NCBI RefSeq assembly: GCF_007923445.1
Contig: NZ_VOJI01000001.1
Span: 310,001 to 374,000, forward strand
DNA: 64,000 bases
Origin: Puniceibacterium confluentis
GTDB taxonomy: Bacteria; Pseudomonadota; Alphaproteobacteria; Rhodobacterales; Rhodobacteraceae
Direction: 5' to 3'
Shown: piece after piece, positions 34,681-44,799 of the stretch
How the letters are laid out: each line of letters begins with the position of its first letter
Numbering within the stretch: the first letter of the stretch is position 1
The notes under the pieces: model-generated
The model's database searches: none
Told to the model about the DNA's origin: nothing
Seen by the model: the letters and a program-made list of their open reading frames with translations, nothing else
Position numbers and translations under genes: made by a program

Positions 34681-37239
34681 ATGTCGCGTTATGACCCCGC
34701 CGCAATCGAACCGAAATGGCAACAGGCCTGGGACGAGGCCCTGACCTTCAAGGCCACAAGGTCCGATGACAAGCCCAAATACTATGTGCTCGAGATGTTT
34801 CCCTATCCGTCGGGGCGCATCCACATCGGCCATGTGCGCAACTACACCATGGGCGACGTGATCGCGCGCTACAAGCTGGCCACCGGCCATGCGGTGCTGC
34901 ACCCTATGGGCTGGGACGCCTTTGGCCTGCCGGCCGAAAACGCCGCGATGGCCAGTGGGGGGCACCCCAAGGACTGGACCTACCAGAACATCGCCGACAT
35001 GCGCGCGCAGATGAAGCCTCTGGGCCTGTCGATCGACTGGAGCCGCGAATTCGCCACCTGTGATCCCGAATACTATGGACAGCAGCAGGCGCTGTTCCTC
35101 GACATGCTGGAACAGGGGCTGGTCTACCGCAAGAACGCGGTGGTGAACTGGGATCCGGTCGACATGACCGTTCTGGCGAACGAACAGGTCGAGAATGGCC
35201 GCGGCTGGCGGTCAGGCGCGGTGGTCGAGCGGCGCGAACTCACGCAGTGGTTCTTCAAGATCTCGGACATGGCCGACGACCTGCTGCAGGCGCTCGACGG
35301 GCTGGACGACTGGCCCGCCAAGGTCAAGCTGATGCAGGCCAACTGGATCGGCAAGTCGCGCGGGCTTCAGTTTGCCTTTTCCACCATCGACGCACCGGAC
35401 GGGTTCGACCGGATCGAAGTGTACACAACCCGCCCCGACACGCTGATGGGGGCGTCCTTTCTGGGCATTTCACCCGACCATCCGCTGGCGAAGCAGCTGG
35501 AAAAGGACAACGCCGAGCTGGCGGCCTTCAACGCCGAATGCCGCCGCATGGGCACGTCGGAAGAAGAGCTCGAGAAGGCTGAAAAGAAGGGTTTTGACAC
35601 CGGGCTTCGGGTGCGGCACCCCTTTGATACCTCTTGGGAACTGCCGGTCTATGTCGCCAACTTCATCCTGATGGATTACGGCACCGGCGCGATCTTCGGC
35701 TGTCCGGCGCATGACGCCCGCGATCTCGAATTTGCCCGCAAATACGATCTGGCGGTGAAATCGGTCTATGTGCCCGCCACCGGCGACGATGCGTTTGAGT
35801 TGCCCGAGAATGGCGGCCCGGCCTACGTGCCGCCCAAGCCTGAAACCGTGCGCTACATCAACGGCTTTGCCGGGGGTGAATTGCAGACCGGCACCGAAGG
35901 CATCGACAGCGCCGTGTCGTTCTGCGAACAGAACGGCGTCGGGCAAGGCGTCACCAAGTTCCGCCTGCGCGACTGGGGTCTGAGCCGCCAGCGGTTCTGG
36001 GGCGCGCCGATTCCGGTGATCCACTGCGACACCTGCGGCGTGGTGCCCGAGAAGAAAGAGAACCTGCCGGTGCGCCTGCCGGATGATGTGAGTTTTGACA
36101 AACCCGGCAATCCGCTGGGCTGGCACCCGACCTGGCGCAACTGCACCTGCCCGGCCTGCGGCGCCCCGGCGCAGCGTGAAACCGACACCATGGACACGTT
36201 CGTCGATTCTTCTTGGTATTTCGCCCGCTTCACAGCGCCCCATGCCCACACGCCCACCGACCCGGCCGAGGCCGCCTACTGGATGAATGTCGATCAGTAC
36301 ATCGGCGGCATCGAGCACGCGATCCTGCACCTGCTTTACGCCCGCTTCTTTGCCCGCGCGATGAATGTGACCGGTCATCTGCCGGACGCCGCGCGCGAGC
36401 CGTTCAACGCGCTGTTCACCCAAGGCATGGTGACCCATGCGATCTATCAGACCCGCGATGTCGATGGCCGCCCGGTCTATCATTTCCCCGAAGAGGTGCA
36501 TGACGGCAAGCTGGCCGATGGCCGCGCGGTGGAAGTGATCCCTTCGGCCAAGATGTCCAAATCGAAACGCAACGTGGTGGACCCGGTCGAGATCATCTCG
36601 CAGTTCGGCGCCGACACCGCGCGCTGGTTCGTGCTGTCCGATTCCCCGCCCGAGCGGGATGTGGAATGGACCGCCGCCGGGGCCGAGGCCACGGCCAAGC
36701 ATCTTGCCCGCGTCCATCGCATCGCCCAGGAGGTGAGCGTCTCTGACACCGGCCCGCAGGACAGCGACGAGACGCTGCTGCGCGAGATGCACAAGACCAT
36801 CCACGACGTGACGCTGGGCGTGGAATCCTTCGGCTTCAACGCCTCGATCGCGCGGCTTTACGCCTTTACCAACACCCTGGCGAAATCCGATGCCGGCGCG
36901 GATGCCAAACGTCAGGCGACCCGGGTGCTGGCCCAGTTGATGGCGCCGATGACACCGCACCTGTCCGAAGAGATCTGGCATCTGCTCGGCGGCACCGGAC
37001 TGATTGCCACCGCGCCCTGGCCGGTGGCTGACGCCGCAATGATGGTCGAGGACAGCGTGACGTTGCCGATCCAGGTCAACGGCAAACGCCGGGGCGAGGT
37101 CACGGTGCCCAAGGACATGCCCAAGGACGAGGTCGAGGCACAGGCGCTGGCGCATCACAACGTGGTCAAGGCGCTGGACGGGGCGACGCCGAAAAAGGTC
37201 ATCGTCGTGCCCGGCAGGATCGTGAACGTTGTCCTGTAA
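34681..37239 (+). CDS. leuS: Leucyl-tRNA synthetase
   Basis: This 852-aa class I synthetase charges tRNA-Leu. The H-I-G-H motif is at residues 48-51 and K-M-S-K-S at about 624-628. A large CP1 editing domain lies between, with T-T-R-P-D-T and D-Y-G-T-G-A. Zinc-type cysteine pairs C-D-T-C and C-T-C-P-A-C are visible near residues 450 and 485. It overlaps lptE by 11 bases, starting the leuS-lptE-holA operon. Confidence 0.97.
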   Translation: MSRYDPAAIEPKWQQAWDEALTFKATRSDDKPKYYVLEMFPYPSGRIHIGHVRNYTMGDVIARYKLATGHAVLHPMGWDAFGLPAENAAMASGGHPKDWTYQNIADMRAQMKPLGLSIDWSREFATCDPEYYGQQQALFLDMLEQGLVYRKNAVVNWDPVDMTVLANEQVENGRGWRSGAVVERRELTQWFFKISDMADDLLQALDGLDDWPAKVKLMQANWIGKSRGLQFAFSTIDAPDGFDRIEVYTTRPDTLMGASFLGISPDHPLAKQLEKDNAELAAFNAECRRMGTSEEELEKAEKKGFDTGLRVRHPFDTSWELPVYVANFILMDYGTGAIFGCPAHDARDLEFARKYDLAVKSVYVPATGDDAFELPENGGPAYVPPKPETVRYINGFAGGELQTGTEGIDSAVSFCEQNGVGQGVTKFRLRDWGLSRQRFWGAPIPVIHCDTCGVVPEKKENLPVRLPDDVSFDKPGNPLGWHPTWRNCTCPACGAPAQRETDTMDTFVDSSWYFARFTAPHAHTPTDPAEAAYWMNVDQYIGGIEHAILHLLYARFFARAMNVTGHLPDAAREPFNALFTQGMVTHAIYQTRDVDGRPVYHFPEEVHDGKLADGRAVEVIPSAKMSKSKRNVVDPVEIISQFGADTARWFVLSDSPPERDVEWTAAGAEATAKHLARVHRIAQEVSVSDTGPQDSDETLLREMHKTIHDVTLGVESFGFNASIARLYAFTNTLAKSDAGADAKRQATRVLAQLMAPMTPHLSEEIWHLLGGTGLIATAPWPVADAAMMVEDSVTLPIQVNGKRRGEVTVPKDMPKDEVEAQALAHHNVVKALDGATPKKVIVVPGRIVNVVL

Positions 37240-37726
37240 GCGCCGCAGCCTCCTGCTCGGCGCTGCGGCGTTGCTGGCGTCCTGTGGTTTCACGCCGGTC
37301 TACGGACCCGGCGGCGGGGCAGAGGCCCTGCTGGGCCAGATTGCGCTGGATGCGCCGGACACCCGCGAGGGTTACCTTCTGACCCAGCGGCTGGAAGAGC
37401 GGCTGGGGCGCGGTCTGGGTGGCGCTTATGCGCTGAGCTATGCCATTTCCGTCGAAACCGAGGGTCTGGGCACCACCTCGGACGGTTCGACCACGCGGTA
37501 TCAACTGCTGGGCAAGGTGGCCTACAGCCTGAAAGATGCCGCCACCGGCGCGACGCTGAACAGCCGCGACACCTCGGCCTTTTCGGGCTACTCGGCGACC
37601 GGATCCAACGTCGCCACGCTGGCGGCGGAACGCGACGCAACACGGCGGTTGATGGTTATCCTGGGCGACCAGATGGTCGATCAACTGGTTCTCTGGTCCT
37701 CCGGCCGGGCGGCGGCCGCGCAATGA
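37229..37726 (+). CDS. lptE: LPS assembly lipoprotein LptE
   Basis: A 165-aa outer-membrane lipoprotein that plugs and supports LptD in lipopolysaccharide export. The only workable start is TTG at 37229: a stop lies six bases upstream in frame, and AGGA is nine bases before it. The lipobox is L-L-A-S-C, with Cys19 lipidated, followed by G-F-T-P-V-Y-G, the LptE hallmark. It overlaps leuS by 11 bases and holA by four (ATGA). Confidence 0.88.
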   Translation: MSCKRRSLLLGAAALLASCGFTPVYGPGGGAEALLGQIALDAPDTREGYLLTQRLEERLGRGLGGAYALSYAISVETEGLGTTSDGSTTRYQLLGKVAYSLKDAATGATLNSRDTSAFSGYSATGSNVATLAAERDATRRLMVILGDQMVDQLVLWSSGRAAAAQ

Positions 37727-38751
37727 AACTGGGCCCGCGCGATGCGACGGGCTATTTCGCCCGCCCCGACCCGGACAGCACCGGGCTGCTGATCTACGGC
37801 GAGGATGCGATGCGGGTGGCGCTGAAGCGCCAGCAGGTGATCGCCGCGCTGATCGGCCCCGAGGGCGAGACCGAAATGCGTCTGACCCGGATCCCCGGAT
37901 CCGAGTTGCGCAAGGACCCGGCGATGTTGCTGGACGCGGTCAAGGCACAGAGCTTTTTCCCCGGTCCGCGCGTCGCCTTTCTGGAAGATGCGACAGACAC
38001 GCTTGCCAAATCCGTCGCCGCGACGCTGTCCGACTGGCAGCCCGGCGATGCGCAGGTGATTGTCACTGCGGGCGCGCTCAAGGCGACCTCGGCTCTGCGC
38101 AAGCTGTTCGAGGCGCACAAGTCGGCGCTGGCCGTGGGCATCTACAACGACCCGCCCAGCCGCGCCGAGATCGAGGCCGACCTGGCACGTTCCGGTCTGA
38201 AAGAGGTCGACCGCTCGGCGATGGAGGCGCTGAGCGCGCTGGCCCGCGAACTGGACCCCGGCGATTTCCGCCAGACGGTGGAAAAGGTTGCCCTGTACAA
38301 GCTTGGCGATACCAGCCCGCTCAGCCCCGAGGAAGTGGCGCTTTGCGCGCCGAGTTCGACCGAGGCCGAGCTGGACGAGATGCTGCATGTGGTGGCAGAG
38401 GGGCGCAGTGCCGAGATAGGCCCGATGATGGCCCGGCTCGCGGCGCAGGGCATGAACCCGGTCACGCTGATCATCATGGCCACCCGGCATTTCCGCGCGC
38501 TTTATTCCGTGGCCTCGGATCCGGGCGGTCCGGCGCAGGGGGCCGCCCGGGCACGGCCGCCGATCTTTGGTCCGCGTCGCGACCGGATGCTGCGCCAGGC
38601 GCAGGGCTGGGGACCGTTCCGGCTCGAGCAGGCGCTGGGCATTCTGACCGACACCGATCTGCAGCTGCGCTCGGCAGGGCAACACGCACCGGCGCTGGCA
38701 CTGGTCGAGCGCAGCTTCATCCGGCTGGCAATGCTCTCGTCGCGGGGCTGA
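37723..38751 (+). CDS. holA: DNA polymerase III delta subunit
   Basis: A 342-aa clamp-loader subunit that opens the beta clamp. It begins with an alphaproteobacterial N-terminus ([16 protein letters not shown]) and shows L-I-Y-G-E-D-A-M-R in place of the Walker A loop of active subunits. F-F-P-G-P-R-V-A-F-L-E-D-A and the C-terminal R-Q-A-Q-G-W helix match the family. Translationally coupled to lptE. Confidence 0.92.
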   Translation: MKLGPRDATGYFARPDPDSTGLLIYGEDAMRVALKRQQVIAALIGPEGETEMRLTRIPGSELRKDPAMLLDAVKAQSFFPGPRVAFLEDATDTLAKSVAATLSDWQPGDAQVIVTAGALKATSALRKLFEAHKSALAVGIYNDPPSRAEIEADLARSGLKEVDRSAMEALSALARELDPGDFRQTVEKVALYKLGDTSPLSPEEVALCAPSSTEAELDEMLHVVAEGRSAEIGPMMARLAAQGMNPVTLIIMATRHFRALYSVASDPGGPAQGAARARPPIFGPRRDRMLRQAQGWGPFRLEQALGILTDTDLQLRSAGQHAPALALVERSFIRLAMLSSRG

Positions 38752-38834
38752 CACCTTCGGGCGCGCCGCCGATGCCCGCTCTTGCGTCCGTTCCGCAGGT
38801 TGGTCATTGTCACGGGTGACAGGGAGGAACCTGC

Positions 38835-39425
38835 ATGGATCATACAGTCTATGGCACGGTCCGAAGCCGCGCCTTTCGCGTGCTCTGGATGCTGGAAGAG
38901 CTGGCGTTGCCGTACCGCCACGTGCCCTGTGCCCCGCGCTCGGATGCGCTGCTGGCGGTCAGTGCCCTTGGAAAGCTTCCGGTGCTGGTCGTCGACGGCA
39001 CCGCGCTGCGCGATTCCACTGCGATCCTGACCTATCTTGCGGATCATCATGGTCAGCTGACCTATCCGGCGGGCACGATCGAACGCGCGCGGCAGGATGG
39101 CTGGACCCAGCGCATTCTCGACGAGTTGGACGCGCTGTTGTGGACTGCGGCGCGGCATTCCTTTGTCCTGCCCGAAGATCAGCGTGTTCCGGCGGTCAAG
39201 GACAGCCTGCGTCGCGAATTCGCCGCCAACCTCGAACGGCTGACCGCCGAGATCGACGGCCCCTACCTGATGGGCGAGGTGATGACCGTCCCGGACATTC
39301 TGCTGTGTCACTGCGGAAACTGGGCGGTTTCGGCGAAATTCCCCCCAGCGCCGGACAGATTTGTGACCTATGCTGACGCGCTGCGGGCGCGGCCGGCCTA
39401 TGTGCGGACCGCAGCACTGGGTTGA
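38835..39425 (+). CDS. Glutathione S-transferase family protein
   Basis: A 196-aa protein with an N-terminal thioredoxin-like domain (Y-G-T-V-R-S-R-A-F-R-V-L-W-M-L-E-E-L) containing the V-P-V-L-V-like K-L-P-V-L-V-V-D glutathione loop with its cis-proline and a D-S-T-A-I-L-T-Y-L segment. The C-terminal helical domain has the P-D-I-L-L capping region. GGGAGG precedes the ATG. The substrate is unknown; gshA is a few kilobases away but not linked. Confidence 0.87.
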   Translation: MDHTVYGTVRSRAFRVLWMLEELALPYRHVPCAPRSDALLAVSALGKLPVLVVDGTALRDSTAILTYLADHHGQLTYPAGTIERARQDGWTQRILDELDALLWTAARHSFVLPEDQRVPAVKDSLRREFAANLERLTAEIDGPYLMGEVMTVPDILLCHCGNWAVSAKFPPAPDRFVTYADALRARPAYVRTAALG

Positions 39426-39435
39426 AACCGGTACC

Positions 39436-40611
39436 TCAGCCGTAAAGCGCGGCGTGTTTGCCGGCCCATCGTCCGGTGGCCAGACAGGCGGTCAGAAGAT
39501 AGCCCCCGGTCGGCGCTTCCCAGTCCAGCATCTCTCCAGCGCAGAACACACCGGGCCAGTCGCGCAACATCAGGCCGTCGTCCAGGGCGGCAAAAGGCAC
39601 GCCACCGGCGGTCGAGATCGCTTCGTTCAGCGGGCGTACCCCGTCATAGGGAACCGGCAGCGCCTTGATCACCGCCGCCAGCGCCGCGGCGTCACGCGGC
39701 AGCGGTCGGGCGCATTCCTGCAGCAGGGCCTGGGCCACCGGTGCCAGCGACAGCGCCTTGCGCAGGGTGTTGGCCAGGCTTTGTCGGGCACCGGCGCGCA
39801 ACAGGCGGTCCGCGACCTGCGCCTGGGTCAGATCCGGGGCAAGGTCGAGTGACAGCGGCGCGCCCTGCCGCAAGGCCGGCGTCAGTGGATACAGGCCGCC
39901 ACCTTCGAGCCCGCGGGCTGAAACCACCGCTTCGCCGCGTGACGCAATGTCCGCTGCGTGAAAGGCGACGTTCTTGAGCGGGGCGCCAAAGTGCCGGGCC
40001 ATGTGCGCCGACCATGTGACGGTCAGCCCGGCGTTGGCAGGTTGGAACGGCGCCAGTGGGATTCCTGCCGCGAGCAGATGCCGGGCCCAGACCCCGTCCG
40101 AGCCGAGCCTCGCCCAACTGGCCCCCCCCAGCGCCAGAACGGTGACCTTGGGCGACACGCTCACCGCTCCATCCGGTGTATCGAAGTCGAACGCGCCAGG
40201 CGTCGTCCCGCTCCAGTGCCAGCGTGTCCGCACCGACAGGCCCTGCGCGGTCAGCCGCTCAAGCCAGGCCCGCAGCAGCGGCGACGCCTTCATGGCGTCG
40301 GGAAACACCCGGCCGGTGGAGCCGGTGAACAGGGTCTGCCCCAACCCGCTGGCCCAGTGCTGCACGTCCTGCGGACCGAAGCCGGCGAGCATCGGCGCAA
40401 GGTGTGGAGCCGAGTCGCCATAGGCCGCACCGAAGGCGTCGGGGGCTTCGGATTTTGTCAGGTTCAACCCCGACTTCCCGGCCATCAGGAATTTGCGCGC
40501 CAGCGATGGTTTTGCCTCTGTCAGCAGGACCGAACGCCCAGCCGCCAGCAGCGTTTCGGCCGCCATCAGCCCGGACGGACCACCGCCGATGATGAGCGTG
40601 TCACAGATCAT
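39436..40611 (-). CDS. NAD(P)/FAD-dependent oxidoreductase, HI0933/BaiN-like
   Basis: A 391-aa flavoprotein. The ATG at 40611 immediately precedes the FAD-binding strand I-I-G-G-G-P-S-G-L-M-A-A. The motif K-F-L-M-A-G-K-S-G-L-N-L-T and the C-terminal F-C-A-G-E-M-L-D-W-E-A-P-T-G-G-Y are hallmarks of the HI0933/BaiN group (TIGR03862-type). The reaction is not established for most members; relatives reduce unsaturated bile-acid intermediates. It converges with the GST gene with ten bases between. Confidence 0.88.
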   Translation of the reverse strand: MICDTLIIGGGPSGLMAAETLLAAGRSVLLTEAKPSLARKFLMAGKSGLNLTKSEAPDAFGAAYGDSAPHLAPMLAGFGPQDVQHWASGLGQTLFTGSTGRVFPDAMKASPLLRAWLERLTAQGLSVRTRWHWSGTTPGAFDFDTPDGAVSVSPKVTVLALGGASWARLGSDGVWARHLLAAGIPLAPFQPANAGLTVTWSAHMARHFGAPLKNVAFHAADIASRGEAVVSARGLEGGGLYPLTPALRQGAPLSLDLAPDLTQAQVADRLLRAGARQSLANTLRKALSLAPVAQALLQECARPLPRDAAALAAVIKALPVPYDGVRPLNEAISTAGGVPFAALDDGLMLRDWPGVFCAGEMLDWEAPTGGYLLTACLATGRWAGKHAALYG

Positions 40612-40734
40612 CCTAGGGCTTTGGCCGGGCGTGCACCGCAACCGGAAATGCCGTGCGCCGACCTGACGGTACCGCAGTCTGACGAAAGGGAAACAGCGGC
40701 ATCACGGATCCGATCTGCTGGCGGGCCGCAGGCG

Positions 40735-41061
40735 CTAATTCGCGTTCATCCGCTCGACATAGGCGCGCATTTCCTCGGCCTCGTGCCGGGCGTCGCGCAG
40801 ACCCTCCATCGCCGCTGACAGCTCGGCCTCGGTCTGGGTCAACTGGTTTGTCAGTTCGGCCTCGCGTTGCTGCAGGTAGGTGATCGCCTGGTCGCGGGTT
40901 TCTTCGGCCTCGTGCAGTTCCTGGCTCATCCGCTCCAACTGGTCGACATCGGCCTGGCTCACCCGGGTAAAGCGGTGGATCAGCCAGTTGGCGAACCAGC
41001 CGAGGCAAAAGGCAACGAACAGGATGATCGCGGTGGCGACGATAAACTCAGTTCTGTTCAT
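40735..41061 (-). CDS. Small membrane-anchored coiled-coil protein
   Basis: A 108-aa protein with one N-terminal transmembrane helix (I-V-A-T-A-I-I-L-F-V-A-F-C-L-G-W-F) and a Glu/Gln/Arg-rich coiled coil from about residue 37 to the end. Its start overlaps the last 14 bases of the OmpA-domain gene, so the two are probably made together. I recognise no named family. A structural partner role for the OmpA protein is an inference from the overlap. Confidence 0.72.
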   Translation of the reverse strand: MNRTEFIVATAIILFVAFCLGWFANWLIHRFTRVSQADVDQLERMSQELHEAEETRDQAITYLQQREAELTNQLTQTEAELSAAMEGLRDARHEAEEMRAYVERMNAN

Positions 41062-42988
41062 CGGGGGTTCCTTCTGCGTTGGCGTCGGGCGCCTCGTCAA
41101 CGGTGTCGCGGGGCGGTTCTTCGCCCTCGTCAATCTCGGTTTCGGTGTCGCCCGCGCCGTCCGGCTCGGGCGCGGTTTCTTCGCGGATGAGGTGGAACTC
41201 GATGCGCCGGTTGGCTTCGCGTCCCGCCTCGGTGCCGTTGTCGGCGATGGGGGTTTCTTCGCCATAGCCGCGCGCACGATACGAAGCGGTGAGCACGCGG
41301 CGGGTGCGCAGTGCGTCCAGCACCGACTGCGCGCGGTCCTGGCTGAGCTGCTGGTTCATCGTCTCGCGGCCCTGACTGTCGGTGTGGCCCTGAACTTCGA
41401 GCGGGATGTCGCCGCAAAGCTGAAGCAGTTCCGAGAGGTCGTCCAGAATGTCCTTGGCCGAAGCGTCCAGCGTCGCCGATCCGGGCTCAAAGGTGATCTT
41501 GCGATCACCGACGATGTCCACGATCTGCGTCTCGCATTCCTCGGGCGTCGGGATGCCGAGCGAGGCGTCGAGCTTTTCCTGATAGACGACGGCGATGTTG
41601 AAATCCTCGGCCTCGCCCAGCTTTTCCGCCAGCAGGCTGGCAATTTCAGACCCTGCATTCTGATTTCCGGTGTTGCCCGTGATCGAGACCGTTTCCGGCG
41701 TCACGGTCACCGAACCGTTCGACAGTTTTGACAGCGCCTCAAGCGCGGCAAGCACGCGCACCGGCCAGGAACCGGGGAGCGTTTCGTCGATCCGGGCACC
41801 GGTGTAGACCGCTTCCGAGCCAAAGCGGGCGCGGGCATAGCTTTCGATGGTGGTCCGTGAAATGTCGGACGACAGCCGCCCGCGCAACTGGATTGCACCC
41901 TGCGGGCCAAGGGTGGCGGTGAATTCCGGCGGTCCCTCGGGCGTTTCGACAGGCGGTTTCGGCAGCACCGCATGCAGGTCGAACACATCCGGCAGGGCAT
42001 TGTCCAATTCGCCGACGACGCGGTCAAAGTCGGCCTGGGCCGTCCCCATCCTGGCAATCAGCGTGACATCGGCATTGGAAAAGGTGATCGACTCGCCGCC
42101 AAGTTCGGCCAGTGCCTTGATGCCCATTTCCACTGCCGCACCCCAACGGCGCGTCGGAACCCCAAGGCCAATGGTGCAGGTCGCCTTGGCCTGCAATCCG
42201 GCGGCGTTCGCGGCCTGCAGGATCTGGCGGCGTGTCTCTTCGGTGTCCGCCGAGCAGGCATCGAAACGCGCACCATTCCCGGTGATCACGAATCGCGTGG
42301 TGAAGGGAGAGATGACCGGACGCGGGGCAGAGAGGTCCAGCGCCAGTTTCAGCCCCTCGGGGACCCGTCGCGACAGGTCGGCCTCGATCCTCCGTCGGGC
42401 ATCGGCGCTGTCTGTCATTGCCTTGACCGACACCCGGTCGGCCTCGACCGAGATCTTCGAGCGCGGCAACGAACGCAGCGCCGCAATCGAGAACCGCAGC
42501 GCCGCCTCCCAGCCTTCGGGATTGTCGTAATCCGCGATTTCGAGCAGATCCGAAACCTGGGCATCAGCGCCGGCCAGCTTGGTGATATCGGCGATCAGAC
42601 GCACGCGGTCGGTTGCCGACGGGATCAGGCCGATGATCTGTACACCGTTGTCATTGCGAAGGATCTCGACCGAAAATCGCGGCGGCGGGGCGTTCGAGGT
42701 GTCGTTGACAAGGATTTCGTCGATGATGCGGGTGGTGTCGACGACGCGGCCCGCTGCGCTGAGCGCCTTGAAACGGCCGGCTTCGTTCGGCGCGGTGCCG
42801 ATCACAAAGAGCTGAAGTCCGTTGGCGTCGACACTGGCCCAGGTGAGCCCCTCGCGGTCCAGCTCTGCCCGGACTCCGATGACGGAACTGTCCTCGATCA
42901 GGCGGACAGAGAAGAACGCAGCAACCAGGCATAGACCGGCTGCGACGGCGAATGTTCCCAATGTGATAGCGATGGAAGAGAGGCGCAT
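41048..42988 (-). CDS. Large OmpA-family protein with BON-like N-terminal regions
   Basis: A 646-aa envelope protein. An uncleaved-looking N-terminal helix (about residues 7-29) would anchor it in the inner membrane. The middle contains BON-like segments (for example F-V-I-G-T-A-P-N-E-A-G-R-F-K-A-L). The OmpA peptidoglycan-binding domain at about 485-600 carries F-E-P-G-S-A-T-L-D, V-Q-G-H-T-D-S-Q-G and A-N-R-R-I-E-F. An acidic tail of about 45 residues rich in Glu, Asp and Pro follows. It is probably a periplasmic peptidoglycan tether. The small coiled-coil gene overlaps its 3' end. Confidence 0.85.
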   Translation of the reverse strand: MRLSSIAITLGTFAVAAGLCLVAAFFSVRLIEDSSVIGVRAELDREGLTWASVDANGLQLFVIGTAPNEAGRFKALSAAGRVVDTTRIIDEILVNDTSNAPPPRFSVEILRNDNGVQIIGLIPSATDRVRLIADITKLAGADAQVSDLLEIADYDNPEGWEAALRFSIAALRSLPRSKISVEADRVSVKAMTDSADARRRIEADLSRRVPEGLKLALDLSAPRPVISPFTTRFVITGNGARFDACSADTEETRRQILQAANAAGLQAKATCTIGLGVPTRRWGAAVEMGIKALAELGGESITFSNADVTLIARMGTAQADFDRVVGELDNALPDVFDLHAVLPKPPVETPEGPPEFTATLGPQGAIQLRGRLSSDISRTTIESYARARFGSEAVYTGARIDETLPGSWPVRVLAALEALSKLSNGSVTVTPETVSITGNTGNQNAGSEIASLLAEKLGEAEDFNIAVVYQEKLDASLGIPTPEECETQIVDIVGDRKITFEPGSATLDASAKDILDDLSELLQLCGDIPLEVQGHTDSQGRETMNQQLSQDRAQSVLDALRTRRVLTASYRARGYGEETPIADNGTEAGREANRRIEFHLIREETAPEPDGAGDTETEIDEGEEPPRDTVDEAPDANAEGTPDEQN

Positions 42989-43047
42989 CGGCGCTCCGGT
43001 TTCTGTCAGCGTTGATACCTGATACGCCGCCCGGCCCGGGCGTGCAA

Positions 43048-44031
43048 TCAGGCGAAAAGGGCGAGGGCGAAAAACAGCACGGGGATCAGCCCGGCATCGC
43101 GGTTGGACCGGAACAGGCCAAGCAGCCTGTCGGTGTCGTCAAGCTTCAGTCGCCGCAGCTGCCACATGAGATGCCAGCCCATGGCCCAGGGTCCGCCGAG
43201 CGCCAGAACCAGCGCCAGAATTTCACCGCGTGGCACGGCGCCAATGATGGCGAAACCCATCAACGTCACGGTGGCGACAAGGAACCAGGCCAGCCAGCGC
43301 GGCGTCGCGGCGTCACCGAACAGGCGGGCGGTGGACTTCACGCCGATCAGGGCATCGTCCTCCTTATCCTGGTGCGCATAGATCGTGTCGTAAAACAGGG
43401 TCCATGCCATGCCGGCAAGATAAAGCAGCACGGCCGGCAGGTTCAGTTGCCCGGCATGCGCAGTCCAGGCCAGCAGGGCGCCCCAGTTGAAGGCAATGCC
43501 CAGAAACACCTGCGGCCACCAGGTAAAGCGTTTGGCGAAGGGATAGACCGCAACCGGCAGCAGGGCGAGCACGCCCAGCAGGGTGGCGGGCACGTTGAAG
43601 GTGATCAGGATCACGAACGCGGTCAGCGATTGCGCAATGGCCCAGGCCAGCGCCTGTTTCACGCTGACCTGTCCCGAAGGAATCGGCCGCGAAGCGGTGC
43701 GCGCCACCGACCCGTCGATGCCGCGGTCGGTGATGTCGTTCCAGGTACAGCCCGCGCCGCGCATCAGAACCGCGCCAATCCCGCAGCCTGCAAATATCCA
43801 CAGATCCTCCCAGCGCGCGGCGCCGTCATGCAGCATGGCCAGCGTCAGCCCCCACCAGCATGGCAAGAGCAGCAGCCAGGTGCCGATCGGACGGTCCAGC
43901 CGTGACAGCCGAAGGTAGGGGCGCATCGCCGACGGGGCATGGCGGTCGACCCAATTGCCCGTGACCGCATCCGCGACCTGACCTTGCGGGGGCCTGTCCG
44001 GGCCCTCTGGCGTTGTCGGGGTGTCGGTCAT
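43048..44031 (-). CDS. ubiA: 4-hydroxybenzoate polyprenyltransferase
   Basis: A 327-aa integral membrane enzyme of ubiquinone synthesis that prenylates 4-hydroxybenzoate. The two Asp-rich motifs are N-D-I-T-D-R-G-I-D and D-T-I-Y-A-H-Q-D-K-E-D-D, which bind magnesium-diphosphate. About eight hydrophobic helices are visible. The ATG at 44031 forms one half of a CATATG palindrome whose other half is a possible rsmE start, so the two genes diverge with almost no space. Confidence 0.94.
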   Translation of the reverse strand: MTDTPTTPEGPDRPPQGQVADAVTGNWVDRHAPSAMRPYLRLSRLDRPIGTWLLLLPCWWGLTLAMLHDGAARWEDLWIFAGCGIGAVLMRGAGCTWNDITDRGIDGSVARTASRPIPSGQVSVKQALAWAIAQSLTAFVILITFNVPATLLGVLALLPVAVYPFAKRFTWWPQVFLGIAFNWGALLAWTAHAGQLNLPAVLLYLAGMAWTLFYDTIYAHQDKEDDALIGVKSTARLFGDAATPRWLAWFLVATVTLMGFAIIGAVPRGEILALVLALGGPWAMGWHLMWQLRRLKLDDTDRLLGLFRSNRDAGLIPVLFFALALFA

Positions 44032-44043
44032 ATGGTGCGCCTC

Positions 44044-44799
44044 ATGAGTGCGAAAGTCAGACTTTTTGTAGAGCACCCGCTGGGGGAGGCACAACCGGTT
44101 CCCCTGTCGCGGGATCAGGCGAACTATCTTTTTGCGGTGATGCGCCTGGGGGACGATGCGCGGATTGCGCTGTTCAACGGGCGAGACGGCGAATGGATCG
44201 CCCGGGTGGGACAGGCCAACAAGCGCGGCGGGATTCTGATCTGCGAGGTCCGGACGCGCCCGGTTCTGACGCCGCCGGACCTGTGGCTGATCTTTGCCCC
44301 GATCAAGAAGGCGCGCACGGATTTCATTGTCGAAAAGGCGGTCGAAATGGGCGCACGCCGGATTGTGCCTGTGCGCACCGCCTTTACCAATTCCGAGCGG
44401 ATCCGGCAGGACCGTTTGCAGGCCCATGCGGTCGAAGCTGCAGAACAGTGCGGCGGCACCTTCGTGCCCGAGGTGGCCGAGATTCAGCGGCTCGACAGGC
44501 TGCTGGCTGACTGGCCGGACGACCGGCGCCTGATGTTCTGTGACGAAGATCTGGCAGATCAGGAGAGCGGGGGCGGGGCCCCCGCGGATGCATCCGATTC
44601 GTCGCCTGCCGACGGACCACCAGACCCCTGGGCCATTCTCATCGGTCCTGAAGGTGGGTTTTCCGAGCCGGAGCGCGCTGCCCTGCGTGCGCTGCCGCAG
44701 TCCGAGGCCATCCGGCTGGGGCCGCGCATCTTGCGGGCTGACACGGCGGCGGTCGCGGCGCTGACGCTGTGGCAGATGCGCTATGGGGACTGGCGGTGA
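44044..44799 (+). CDS. rsmE: 16S rRNA (uracil1498-N3)-methyltransferase
   Basis: A 251-aa SPOUT methyltransferase that modifies U1498 of 16S rRNA. Motifs are V-E-K-A-V-E-M-G, C-G-G-T-F-V-P-E, I-G-P-E-G-G-F-S-E-P-E and L-G-P-R-I-L-R-A-D-T-A. The start at 44044 (M-S-A-K-V-R-L-F-V) is preferred; an in-frame ATG at 44032 would add four residues. Neither has a strong ribosome site. The next gene starts inside its stop codon region (GTGA). Confidence 0.93.
   Translation: MSAKVRLFVEHPLGEAQPVPLSRDQANYLFAVMRLGDDARIALFNGRDGEWIARVGQANKRGGILICEVRTRPVLTPPDLWLIFAPIKKARTDFIVEKAVEMGARRIVPVRTAFTNSERIRQDRLQAHAVEAAEQCGGTFVPEVAEIQRLDRLLADWPDDRRLMFCDEDLADQESGGGAPADASDSSPADGPPDPWAILIGPEGGFSEPERAALRALPQSEAIRLGPRILRADTAAVAALTLWQMRYGDWR

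Noticed and set aside
37229-37231. Suspected frameshift because lptE begins with TTG inside leuS
   Set aside because: The TTG has a well-placed AGGA and opens a normal lipoprotein signal; overlap of this size is ordinary in the leuS-lptE pair.
35470-37293. A 607-codon open frame antisense to leuS
   Set aside because: The plus strand encodes an intact LeuS with H-I-G-H and K-M-S-K-S; the antisense product has no family features.
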